From Sclerotinia nivalis (lineage: Eukaryota > Ascomycota > Leotiomycetes > Helotiales > Sclerotiniaceae), in assembly GCA_029531795.1 (NCBI GenBank), contig JAPEIS010000016.1, positions 1,736,001 through 1,800,000 of the forward strand: a DNA stretch of 64,000 bases, read 5' to 3'. The notes below the pieces were generated by a model. It saw nothing but the letters and a program-made list of their open reading frames with translations. It was not told the origin of the DNA and did not search any database. The translations under genes were made by a program, and so were the position numbers. The stretch's first letter is position 1. Every line of letters begins with the position of its first letter. Positions 1 through 11,244 of this stretch are shown here, one piece after another.

Positions 1-750
1 ACTGTGTGTGATGGGTGGTATCGATGGATGTGAATGCTTTTGATGATGATGTGGTTGGATAGGTAGGTAGGTAGATGGATGGATAAATGGATGGAATTGA
101 TGGTAATATAGATATAGAATGAATAGATGAGTAAGTGGATAAATGGATAAATGGATAGATATTGATGTGGATAAATGAAAATGGATGGATGGAAATGGGA
201 TAGAAATAGATCTATAGTTAGGATTGATGGTTGGTGATTGGTGGAGGAAAAGAAAGGTATGTAGAAGGCTGTGAAGGTATGTGTATGTATATGTATTTTA
301 GGGATGAGAAGGGTAAGGAAAGGTAGAGGGAGGAGGAGGAGTCATTATTATGAGATTATATAAGAAGTTAGATAAATAGTAGGCACCGCATATGGATGGA
401 CTTTGGGATTATTCGTTATACATGACTCCAGTTCATCATGTTTGAAATGAAAAGGGAGACAGGAAAGAAGGAACGGATAATAAAATCTTCAAAGGGAAAA
501 ATCAAAAGGTGATGAATACCAAGCCGAGGAATTGGGACTCAGGGGAAGAATTTTGAGAGAAGAGAAGCGAAAATATATGGATTTAATAGGAGGGTGGGAG
601 CGCGAATGATGCAGGGGGTTGTTGATGAAGTCTAGGGAAAATCCAAAAGATGAGAGATACTGAATTGAGGAAATGAGACTCGAGGAAAGGATTAGGAAGA
701 AGGGGGGTGAAGCTGTGATAGTTTTATAAGCGAGTTGGAGACAGATAGAA

Positions 751-840
751 GGGAAAGGGAAAGGGAAAGGGAAAGGGAAAGGGAAAGGGAAAGGGAAAGG
801 GAAAGGGAAAGGGAAAGGGAAAGGGAAAGGGAAAGGGAAA
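751..840. repeat. Perfect (GGGAAA)15 hexanucleotide microsatellite
   Basis: Positions 751-840 are exactly 15 uninterrupted copies of GGGAAA. A short (GAGGTT)n run follows at about 849-873. All G runs are on the plus strand, so plus-strand DNA or RNA could form G-quadruplexes; the minus strand reads as a Ser-Leu repeat, which I take as a composition artefact. Perfection of the array points to recent slippage. Confidence 0.95.
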
Positions 841-1044
841 GTGTGGGCGAGGTTGAGGTTGAGGTTGAGGTCGAATAGAGGTAGTTGTTGATATAAAGTA
901 GTAGGTACAGATTTGGGATTCGAGGGGATGGGATATTGAGGATTAATATATAGAATGGAATAGGAGACGGAGATAGAGTTGGGTTCGGCTGTCTGTTACT
1001 GGAAGTTGGAGTAGGGATTTTGTTAAGTTGATTTGATGGAGATG

Positions 1045-1405
1045 AAGACGTATAGTAGGGAAAGAGTAATAGTATTGAAGTGATTGAGAAGCAGGCTGAA
1101 TATTTGATTTTGTACTTTCTATATTCTCTTCCGATGAATAATAACAAAAGAGGGTAATAATATTGAAAAAGAATTGAAAAATAAATTAAATACTTAATTT
1201 ATATTTTAAACATTCCTTTTCGATGGATAGTAGGAAAAAGGGATGATAATATTGAAAAAATGAATCGAAAACAGTTTGAGTATTTGACCTTATGCTTTGC
1301 GCGTTCGTTTTCGATGGATAGTAGGGAAAGAGGATGATAGTATTGAAGAGGAGTAGAAAGCAGTTTGAGTATTTGACTTTGTACTTTACATATTCCTTTC
1401 CATTG
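1045..1405. repeat. Decayed tandem repeat, ~87-92 bp unit, about four copies
   Basis: Four consecutive units start near 1045, 1131, 1219 and 1310. Shared blocks are TCGATGGATAGTAGGGAAAG, GATAGTATTGAAGA and CAGTTTGAGTATTTGAC. The second unit is markedly more A/T-rich, with G replaced by A at several places, as expected from RIP-like decay. The period is not a multiple of three, so the open frames covering it on the minus strand are unlikely to be coding. Confidence 0.8.
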
Positions 1406-4400
1406 GATTAGCCTTTGGTTGTATGGACATTGGATATGAGGTTGGTGAGATGAGAGATCAGAGATGAGGTGAGAAGTTGTAGTGATTGTGGGTTGAAAAA
1501 GGAGGGGGAGAGATCGGGGAGAAAGAGTAAAGGAAAGAAATGAGAGAAGTGGGAGAAGGGACAGTGAAAGAAGGATATGTATGTGGATGGATTGAACGAT
1601 GTAGAAATGTAGGAGGAAAGTGTAGGAGAAGGACACATTATGTGAATGGTGATTATACCTCATGGAATTAGAATGAAAGATGGAGTAGAGGTTGCTGAAG
1701 TTTATCACTGAAAATGGCTCGAGTCGTTTGCAATGTTGTGATATTTAGTGGTACTTCAGTACAATAGAATGATATTAAACGATAATTTTGGATTTGAAAT
1801 GTTGGACCAGGAGACTGTAATAGGAGAAGTTGGGGAGAGTTGGAGAAAGAGAATTGAAAGATTTTGATATGAATCTATATGGAAAATTATTGGCATAGGA
1901 GGGAAAATCTTCAGAAGATCAATCTCAATCACATGTAATAAGGAGCTCCGACAAACTAGTTACGCTCTGTTCATCGATTTTGAAACTGGAGATCGTGCGT
2001 TGAGAGATAGAAAAATGGTGGGGAGATCGGATTAGAGGAGGTACGTGTAGAGTTAATCAAATTGGTTGTCGGTATCAAAGGGTGTTGAAGATCATGTAAC
2101 AAAAGGCTTCCTTGAGCTATTTGGTATCGATGCATGCTTTGGTCGTCGATTTTCGGAAACTTGTGAGGTTACATTGAAGCAACGGGAAAGGGAATAAAGG
2201 TAGTGGAACGAGGGAAATGATAAGAGTATTATTGTAATGAGGTGGATGTCAATGAGGGAGGCATAGGAATTGACCCCCATGTAACAAAAGATTCTGGCAA
2301 GCTACTGGCTCTCCAGTTACGAAATTTGAAGAATCGCGATGTTGCTTAAAGTAGTGAAACGAAGGGATAAAGCATATATGACTGATAGGAGATGAAGACC
2401 AATTTCATGCAAGAAGCCGTTCCGTCGAGGTTAGATGTCCCGCTGGAAATTGAAAGAAACTTGTTTGGGACAACCTTTGATCACTCGACTTTATGTTGCA
2501 TAGAAATGGAATTAATATTTAGATATATATGCAATGTACATGTGAAATACCTTGGATGCAAACGTTGTGACTTGAAACTTGCAAATAACTTTATGTTGGT
2601 ATGTTTCTCAAATAGTTCTATACATGATCAAACAATAGATGAACATCTTATCAAAGTACACCTATATAGGAAAGCAGTATTACCCCGGAAATTTCCTGTC
2701 GGTATTGTCCGAAAGCCAATGATTTGGAATCTGGGGTTTAACAATACGATGTTTCAGAAAATGTACTGCATAAAGAGGCGTATCTTATGCAAAGATGGTT
2801 AGATTGGGGTAAGAAATGGATCCTGTTTGAAAGCAAAAACCAAGGAGGAAAACTGGTTGTGCATGATTTTAGAACAGATGACTTGTGATCAGCTGGATAT
2901 TGGACTTTACAACAAGTATGTTCCACTCTATGCGTAGAATTTTTGAATTAGATACTTCTTTTTTTGGAAGAAAATCATGAAGTGATAAACTCGATTGTAA
3001 GACTTTTATATGTACTGTGATGTATCTGTTGTATGTACTCACGAGAATGTAGAATGTATCAAGTAAATCGCGCAATGAAGATAGGGCCTACTTGAAGAGA
3101 GAGTCCCATTTTGTACATCCACTTGTAGCCCACCAGGTTGCCCAATATGTTGAATATCCTCTTCACGAGATGCGAAGAAGTATACGGAGTACCCAAAGGA
3201 TGATCAAAACCTCGGATAATCCCATTATTGGGTTGAGCAAAACAAGTAGATACCTAATAGTTTGTTAACATCACAACCCTCACCAAGCTTTTTTTCATGG
3301 CTAACAAGGTCACAAAGACCGGGAAGCGCGCGTTATCTGCCATATATTTGGAAAAGAATACCAGGATAAATTCCCTGTAGGATGCATATGATGGGGGGGG
3401 CGATGGGGGGTAAGAAGCGTAAGCTACAAGGATTTAAATTGAGGCTTGAGATCTCAAAAAGATCTACGTACGTAAAGCTTCGTTTACATTTTAACCCTGT
3501 CGTTTGAACATGTGTGGCTACATGACTACCACAGTCTCCCACGACCTACCACAACCTACCACAACCTACCACAACTTACCACAACTACAGTGAAACTAGA
3601 AACCTCATGCTCATTAGATATCATGTTCATTGTGAACAAATAAAGCCAACACGAGCACATCTTTAATCTTTCTAACCACTTGAAATCCCTTTCCCACTTT
3701 CAAAATCATGAAAAGTTCCAAACAACCCCCATTGATCGAGCGCTTATCTTACCTCTTTATCAATATATGTCTTGGAAATTACTCCACCGCTGTTGTGTCC
3801 CCATGTACATTTTGACCTCTGTGGCGCTCGATTTACCCCATATGACCTTCCTTAACATTTCAGGGGACCTCTTTATTCTTACACTAAAATGAGTTAAGTA
3901 CTCTCCGAGGCTTGTCGTCATTGAAAAATACTTCTAATTCCAACTACACCGCCCAACTAAGTAATGAAGGGGGTTAGAAATCATCATTTTCTCATTCACC
4001 CCTTCATCCTTACCAACATACACAAAGTTACTAGGTAAAATTATAAATTTCTTATACGTTCTTTCCTTTTTCTTATCGCTTTTATCTTATTTGTACAAAT
4101 ACTCCCAGGATCTTCCGATAATAAAAACATCTTTAATCTTTTGCATATGAAAGTCGGTTTTCTGCCATTCCGACTCCCTCATTGCCCCTCCACCTCTTCC
4201 TACAAAATTCATATATATTCCGTTTTCCTATAGATCAGATTCCTATATTCTTTTGAGGGCAGTGATTATCTTTATATTCCCTTCAGTTACCTCCCCCTAC
4301 CTATTGATCGAGTCCAAGGATCCCTCAATCTCTTCCAGCCAGCCTCCCTGATAAGGCGGGTGAAGCCCGTTTGCTTCTATCATTTGCTTCAACCCTAGAC

Positions 4401-4462
4401 ATCACCATAACTTGGATATGATAGATTAATCCTTCCTCCTCTTTTAATCTACAATCGTCAAA

Positions 4463-6963
4463 ATGGGCGACGATCCAATTACAGATATCTTCCCCAAGGA
4501 AGCACCTTCAGAACCACGATCATTCTTCGTTCGAGATTCTGCTGTAAGCTCTCCAGCAAACGAAAACGAAAAGGAAGATGGAGATTTGGAAGACTCGAAT
4601 GTCAAAGGTCGACCTTCAAAATGGAGTATGGGCATTTTAAATGTGCCTAATACTCATGAAGTTCCTGGTAAGATTTCTAGACAATCCATCTTAATTTCGT
4701 ACAATATCTAACGAATCAACTTCCCAGGCTCGATCCTTTTACTCACAGGTAAACGAAACGAACCATTAGGTTTGCGAAATGCTCCAGCTAGAACCTCAAC
4801 ATCTACACTCCCACCTCAAACTCCATATGATAGAAGTCGTGCAGCTTCAACTTGGTCCGAAAAGAAATTAACAAAAGATGGGTCGACCGTTTTGGATCCT
4901 CAACCGGAAGAATCAAGTAATGATCCTCTCAATTGGCCTGTGTGGAGAAGAGATGCAGCATTACTTTCCCTCGGATTATACTGTATGTTAGGAGGTGGTA
5001 TGACGCCAATTTTAGCTGCCGGGTTCACCAATGTTGCATCTACGTACGACGTTACAACCGCCGATGTTGCACTTACAACTGGGTTGTATATGATGGGCCT
5101 TGGCATTGGTTCGGTATTTGCTTCACCTACAGCAATTTTATACGGAAAGCGCCCAGTCTACCTTGGTGGAGCAATTCTTTTCATCCTCTCTTGTGTGTGG
5201 TGCGCTCTGTCACCTACATACATTTCACTTCTCATTGCCAGGATCGTTCAGGGTATTGCACTTAGTCCAGTCGAATGTTTACCATCTGCTACAATTGCTG
5301 AGATTTTCTTTTTACACGAACGTGCTTATCGTATTGGGATTTATACCTTGTTACTTCTTGGTGGAAAGAATTTGGTACCGCTTGTCAGTGCCGCTATCAT
5401 TCAAACACTTGGTTGGAGATGGGTATTTTGGATTGTTACCATGATTGCTGGCCTTTGTTGGATACTCCTTTTCTTCTTCGTTCCAGAAACATTCTGGGAT
5501 CGAACACCACGACCTAAAAGATCGCGATCTAGAAGTCGAAGCAGGAAAAATTCTAACATGTCACAAATAATTCATACATTGGGAGGGTTCAGACGTTCAT
5601 CAAGCAGAGTTGATATAGCTCATCAGCCTCAACTCGATGGAACCGAAGGAGAACAACAACCAATCAGGTCTCCTCAAATACAGCTGAGACCAGCTGAACC
5701 AACTCGGAGTATGCATGTTGGTTTCGTTCCGGATGATATGAATTCAGATTCAACTTCGACGAAGGTTGATGAAGAGGATAAGCAAGACAAAGAAGATAAA
5801 GATGCTATTACTAGGCCTGCAAGTCCTCTCACTAGACCCAATCTCTTAGAACATCACGGTAAGCGATAATCTTCTCAAATAACTACGACATTAAGCTAAC
5901 AATATCCTGTGTAGCACATGTATCATTCGACCCTAACACTACTCGACCCACTACTCGTGATCATGATTTCATACAGCAAGAAGAATCTTCAAACTCAACA
6001 GGGGTACCTACTTTACACAATTTCAACTCACCTTACTATAATAATATGGAAAAGTCGGGAGGAAATTATGTCGATCGAGGTCGTCCAATGGAAAGAGATC
6101 GTTCAAGTGCAACTCTTCGACATATTGAAGAAGGAGGTTCTCGTGAACTATCCCTTGGACCACAATACACTAGAGAACTTCGAGAGGCCCCGAGACAAAC
6201 ATTCATACAACAACTAAACGTTTGGAATGGTCGATTGCGTAAAGATAAATGGCTCATAGTAGCCATCCGTCCCTTCATTTTATTCACATATCCGGCTGTT
6301 TTATGGTCTGCTATTGTATATGCTTGTTCAATAGGTTGGCTCATCGTTCTATCCGAATCTGTCGCCGTCATCTATCGAACAAGAGAAACCTACAACTTCT
6401 CTGCTCTATCAACTGGTTTAATCTATATCTCACCCTTTGTTGGTGGTGTACTAGGTACGGCTGTTGCTGGTAAAGTCAGTGATGTTATTGTACGCGCCAT
6501 GTCTCGTCGTAATGGAGGTCTTTATGAACCTGAATTCCGTCTGATAATGGCAGCACCAGTCGCAGCCACCACCGTCATTGGACTAATGGGTTTTGGCTGG
6601 TCCGCTCATGTTCATGATAAATGGATTGTCCCAACAATTTTCTTCGGTATCATCTCGTTTGGCTGTTCTCTTGGTTCAACAACGGCAATCACTTTCTGTG
6701 TGGATAGTTATAGACAATATGCAGGAGAAGCTTTAGTGACGTTGAACTTTAGTAAGAATATCTTTCATGGATTGGTATTCAGTTTGTTCTTTACGAAATG
6801 GTTGGAGAGAAGTGGGAGTAAAAGTGTTTTTATTTGGTTGGGAGTTATTCAATTGGTTTTGATGGCGGCCAGTATACCAATGTATATTTGGGGAAAGAGA
6901 GCGAGGATGTGGACTGTTAAGAAGAATTGGATTGAGAGGTTTGGAGAGAGGTGGGGAAAATAA
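4463..6963 (+). CDS. MFS transporter, fungal HOL1-like DHA1 family
   Basis: Three exons: 4463-4667, 4728-5858 and 5915-6963. The introns are 60 and 56 nt, start with GTAAG and carry CTAAC branch sites. The product is 794 residues. The family is recognised from DPLNWP before the first membrane segment (residues 134-139), GKRP in the loop between segments 2 and 3 (208-211), PETFWDR after segment 6 (321-327) and NGGLYEPEFRL in the second half (645-655). It should have twelve membrane segments and move small solutes across the plasma membrane; the substrate cannot be read from sequence, although some relatives carry polyamines or cations. The cytosolic N-terminus is ~140 residues. The linker between the two six-helix halves is unusually long, about 235 residues (roughly 326-560), and rich in Ser, Arg and acidic residues, suggesting regulation by phosphorylation. 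The start ATG has a good context (AAAATGG). The second intron lies inside the linker. Confidence 0.93.
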
Positions 6964-9900
6964 GTTGGAGTAGGAGAAGAGGTTCGTAGTGGCTGAATGG
7001 AGATGAAGGTTGGCTGATGGTGTTATGGAACGCGAAGGATGAAAGAAGGGAAAGACGAAGAAGATAGATTCATTTCGGCTGTTTAGCGATGGAGTTTTGG
7101 TTTCTTTCCTTTTACATATGCATGATGGAGCTAATTATGAAAGTTCATATATAGAATATGGCGCCGGCATATACATTTGGATGTTTCAATGGTTTCGCAT
7201 TGGTAACTCTTTGGTTGGAATTGGATGGGATGGGAATTGCGGTAAATCGGCATACGCATGCATCGCATTGATATGATTTTCATTATGATTATGGTTGGAA
7301 AGGGAGTTTGCATTATACCATGAATGGATAGTTATGATGAGATGGGATGAGGTTATGAGATGAGATGGGATGAGGTTATGAGAGATGAGATGACCTGGAC
7401 TTGAATGAATTAGATACCTACCTACCTGGCGTGGAGCATAAATAGAATTATTATGACGATGGATTTTATTTCCTATGCTTTGCCTGTGATTGTGTTGTGG
7501 ATGGGGATTTAAGGATATGAAAGAGAGGATGCGAGAGAGGGATGGTTGAGTATATGAAGGGGAGGATGAATGAACCAATTGAATGACCAACTAAGATCTC
7601 ATATTTAAATAGATAAACAATATTTATACTGAGAAAGAAGGTGGGGTCTGTGAGAGTGGGGGGGGATAAAAAGAGTAAGGTAAGGTAAGTTAATGGATAT
7701 ATTCATAATTAAATTGTGTTTATTGTTGGATTGAGAAGTTGGATTGAGAAGGTTTAAGGTAAATGGGATTTGGGATTTGGTGAGTGAATGAGTGGATGAG
7801 GATGCTGGATTGAGATTGAGATTGAGATTGAGATTGGGATTGGGATTATGATTATGATTATGATTTTTGGAGGAGTGTGGATGTGTTTTTGGGGGTGTAG
7901 ATGTGTTTTTGGGGGGTAGGTAAGGGTAGGTAAGGGTAGGTAAGGGTAGGGGAGGGGAGGGGAGGGGAAAGGAGGGGAGGGGAGGGAAGGTAAGGGGAGG
8001 AAAGAATTTGCAATTGAGAGAGATGGGATGGGATGGGATGGGATGGGATGGGGTTTGGGATTTGGAGGGAGGAGGTGGGAAAAATTAGAAATGTAGTATA
8101 TGTTTTACTTTACTGTACATTATTAATGGAGTGACCTCTTGTAGGGAATGAGGAATGATGGGAAGTTTTTGTGCAGGGATTGGAGGTATGCGGATTATGG
8201 CTGATTAATTATTGCGGATTATTGTTGATTATTATGGATTAATTATGGATTAATTAAGGAAGGAGTAAAGGGTTTATGGATAGAGGGTCTATGGATAGGG
8301 GGTCTATGGATAGAGGGTCTATGGATAGAAGATCTATGGATAGAAGATCTATGGATAGAGGTTACGGATAGAAAGCTCTGATAGTAATAGAGCTTTACTA
8401 CTCGAGTAGTATTATTCGGGATGAAACCCCCCCTCTCCGGTGACCCGGTGTTATAAGGTATGTATGGAGTATATCTTTTGATATGTGTTATGTATCTTAT
8501 TGTTATTATTTTTTTGGTACTTGTTGTTGTTGTTGTTATTAGATTGTGTAAATAGTTTTTGTTTTTTAATATGAGAGAGATCTTGGAGATTAGATAATGG
8601 TAATGGAAGGGGGAGGGAGGGTGTGGAAGGGAGGAGGGGTGGATGAGGATGAGGATGATGGTGTTGAGATGGTGTAGAGTTTTATTGCTAGGAGCTCGAG
8701 ATTCTTTGAGATATTTGGATGAAGGCTCTACAGGGAAGGAAGTTGGAGGGGGAGAGGAGGGTTGGGGTTGGGGAGGGGAAGGGGGTGGTAAATATTGTAG
8801 ATAAGGGGAGGAAATTTAAATGGAGGAATGTATATGGTGGAGGCCGGGTGGGAGATTATAATTAGTGGAAGGGAGATTAGTGGAGGGAGATAAAAGGAGA
8901 AAGGTATATATAAAAATGAGCTCGAGGATGCAGCGGGTTGAATGTGTAGTTTGTTTGGGTTTGGAGATAGATGTGTAAGGAGAGAAGGTCTATGGGAATG
9001 AGATGGGAGTGTAAGATGATGGTTAGTGATGGGAGGAGGAGCTCGAGATTTCGTCTATCCTATCCTGTATCATTTCTATTGTAATATATCTTTTTATTTG
9101 TTTTGAATTATATATTATACATTAATTCTTATCTCAGATTTCTATAGTATTATTATTATTAATAACTCTTACAAGAAAAATATATGTCTGTCATCTCATC
9201 TCATTTCTAAATAATTATTGTATTATATCTACTCTCAAACTCATAAAATTCAATTATTTGAACAGCTGGATAACTCAAATTGAAATTATCTTACTGAACA
9301 GACCCTATCGCTGTCGAAATAGAAGGTTTTGCTGGAAGGTTGAGGAGAGGATACTTCGAGGGAGAGGGGAGGGTTTATATATATGGGGATGCAGATTATG
9401 AGGAGGAATGTGGGGAGGGGATGTGAGAGGGGCTGAAACGGTGGGGAGTTGAGAGTTGGGGAGTTGGGGGTGAATGAAAGTGGAGTGAATAGCGAAAGGG
9501 ATATACTTCTTATATATAGATGTTTGAAGGAAAATAGATTAAGATAGAAAAAGTGACTGGATTGAAGAAGAGCTCGATCAGGACGGGAGAGTGTGTATTT
9601 ATCTAATCTCCATTGTAAATTTGTTTTTTGTTCTAGATGTAAATAATAATTAGAGATCCTTATTTGTCACTTGATTATAAAAATAAAATAAATGACAATA
9701 AGAATAATAATACACTTCCGTCTATAAACTACACCCGTTTCAAAAACTTGAGCAGAACTATAATAATTCTACACATATATCTTTGGGATATGGTTTAATT
9801 TATACAGCTACAAAAGTCAAAGAATATAATACAAAATATCTTTCAGGTGATTGAGTAGTTAGAATAATATTTTTAAAATATTTTTATATTGTCTTGTTGT

Positions 9901-10145
9901 CTTGAGAGGGCCTGTTGAAATGATGTAGAGGTTTATATGCGGAGGATGGGGATGGGAAAAGATGGCATGTATGGATGAGATTGGGGGTGGGGGTAAGGGG
10001 TAAGGTGGAATATGAGGTGGTATAAGAGAAATTCAGTATTGAATGGTTATTATGGTTTTTGGTGGCTCAGTAAGGCAGGGAATTTAGACGGAAAATCCCT
10101 GTGTGAATTCGCTGGGTTGTTTAATCATTCTATTCAGAGGTATGA
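6964..10145. other. Intergenic, G/A-rich minisatellite DNA after the MFS gene
   Basis: I found no gene here. From about 7300 to 9050 the plus strand is strongly purine-rich, with short tandem arrays: GGGATGAG near 7340, ATTGAG near 7805-7840, GGTAGGTAAG near 7915-7950, GGGGA near 7950-7990 and GGGAT near 8025-8050. A 15-bp minisatellite follows at 8271. A 16-bp perfect palindrome (TACTACTCGAGTAGTA) sits at 8396-8411. The motif GAGCTCGA recurs at about 8692, 8918, 9036 and 9570. From about 9050 the sequence turns A/T-rich. Confidence 0.6.
8271..8371. repeat. 15-bp minisatellite, six full copies plus a partial one
   Basis: Six head-to-tail 15-bp units of the form GGTCTATGGATAGAG are followed by a partial GTTACGGATAG. 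The units differ only at the first two positions, at position 4 and near the end. Confidence 0.9.
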
Positions 10146-11231
10146 TTGATTGATTGATTGATTGATTTAACGTCCACACTGAGTCTAAGACTATCTAGGA
10201 CGGCTAAGGGCTCTATAAGCTCCTAATTGATGCTATAGGGAGTTGTATACTAATTAATATACAGTTTGTATAGTTTGGATTTCTTTTCAATTTTTGAAAT
10301 GTTGATTGAGGGCAAGTGAAAACTAATATTGGGGAACAAAGCCTAATATCTTTATCCTCTAAAATTTTTCCTTTCTTGTTCTCTTTTTACTCTTTGCTAA
10401 TTAAAGTATCTTATTGATATAATCTTCTTCTTCGATCCAATCTACTATTCCGATATCACTTTCTATAAAGATCAAGAGTTATCTTCGTCAAGATTACCTT
10501 CAGTACAGCAAAAGAGTTTTTATACTAATGAAAAGCAATTGGAAGGTATTACTTTCCTCAGTTCGAATTTATTCATTAGCTCCTTTGCATACCTTTCTAG
10601 ATGTAATGATTTCCAGTTTTGTTTGAATGTAAATAATCGAAATCGCCGAATGGAATATCGATTATTTGAATGTAATGATAATAAGGCGTGGTTTTAATCC
10701 TACCCACATATACACAAAAAATATTTTCGTAAAATCGAGGAAAAGGCGTAATATCGTATCGATGCCTAGAGTATAGCATTAGTTGATAAATGATGGTATT
10801 CTCTGTTTTGTGATAATCGTAATGTTAAAATGAATATGTTTTCGATAATCGATTGTCGAAAAAAGGTATAAAATGCAAATAAAACAGTAACAAATTCTGT
10901 ATCGAAAAGATTCTTCTAGAATAGAAAGGATTTACTAAATATATCATACCTCGTATTGAGGTAATAGTCGATAGCAGATATTGAATCTAACCAGGGCTTC
11001 TGTAGCCATCGTCCGTATTTTGGATTGATGTTCGTTCATCTTTTCGAAGATATTGATGCTGTAAAATTGTAATAACCCCTTTATCGTGAATATTATAATC
11101 GGGAAATCCTTTCTCTCTTTTCCAATGTATCCGATTCCATCAAATAACTCAATCTTAGCTCTGCAGACTCTCAATAGAGAGCTGGAGGTTCGTAGAGGGC
11201 ACCACGTACAGGTGTTGAGTCTTCGCCCTCC
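10146..11231 (-). mobile_element. Non-LTR-type retroposon copy 1 (~1.09 kb), minus orientation
   Basis: This copy is 1086 bp and is matched end to end by the copy at 18517-19606 in the opposite orientation. Its 5' end (at 11231, minus strand) is GGAGGGCGAAGACTC; its 3' end is a simple (AATC)n tail, seen on the plus strand as (TGAT)n from about 10143. A perfect 13-bp direct duplication, TTCAGAGGTATGA, flanks it at 10133-10145 and 11232-11244. A simple-repeat tail plus target-site duplication is the signature of target-primed reverse transcription. No reverse transcriptase is encoded, so it is a 5'-truncated LINE or a non-autonomous element moved in trans. Compared with copy 2 it carries more A and T at transition sites, consistent with RIP. 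Confidence 0.9.
10944..11231 (-). CDS. Conserved 95-codon frame inside retroposon copy 1
   Basis: The frame is open from the element's first base to a stop ending at 10944, exactly 288 nt, as in copy 2. It has no ATG near the 5' end; the first in-frame ATG is the one in MNEHQ. The last residues (ATEALVRFNICYRLLPQYEV) are identical in both copies, while about a dozen residues upstream differ, many by G-to-A type changes (Arg to Lys, Gly to Asp, Glu to Lys). I do not recognise the peptide. It may be the tail of a longer ORF lost by 5' truncation. Confidence 0.4.
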   Translation of the reverse strand, partial: GGRRLNTCTWCPLRTSSSLLRVCRAKIELFDGIGYIGKERKDFPIIIFTIKGLLQFYSINIFEKMNEHQSKIRTMATEALVRFNICYRLLPQYEV

Positions 11232-11244
11232 TTCAGAGGTATGA

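Larger units (their letters stand above)
1..4462. other. Gene-free, repeat-rich stretch upstream of the MFS gene
   Basis: I see no recognisable gene here. The first ~340 bases are purine-rich with many GGAT/GATGGATA tetranucleotide runs. A perfect hexamer array and a decayed ~90-bp tandem repeat follow, listed separately. CATGTAACAAAAG occurs twice (about 2093 and 2279) with a weaker relative near 1932. A 10-bp unit (CCACAACCTA) is repeated about four times at 3541-3586. The last ~500 bases before the MFS start are pyrimidine-rich, typical of a fungal promoter and 5' leader. Open frames in this stretch have no family resemblance and lie in low-complexity or repeated DNA. Confidence 0.6.

Noticed and set aside
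692..1708. Minus-strand frames rich in Ser-Leu and Pro-Ser
   Set aside because: They are translations of the GGGAAA array and of the ~90-bp repeat, whose period is not a multiple of three.
2392..2802. 136-codon plus-strand open frame
   Set aside because: No family resemblance; a few frames this long are expected by chance in 64 kb of this composition, and it is flanked by decayed repeats.
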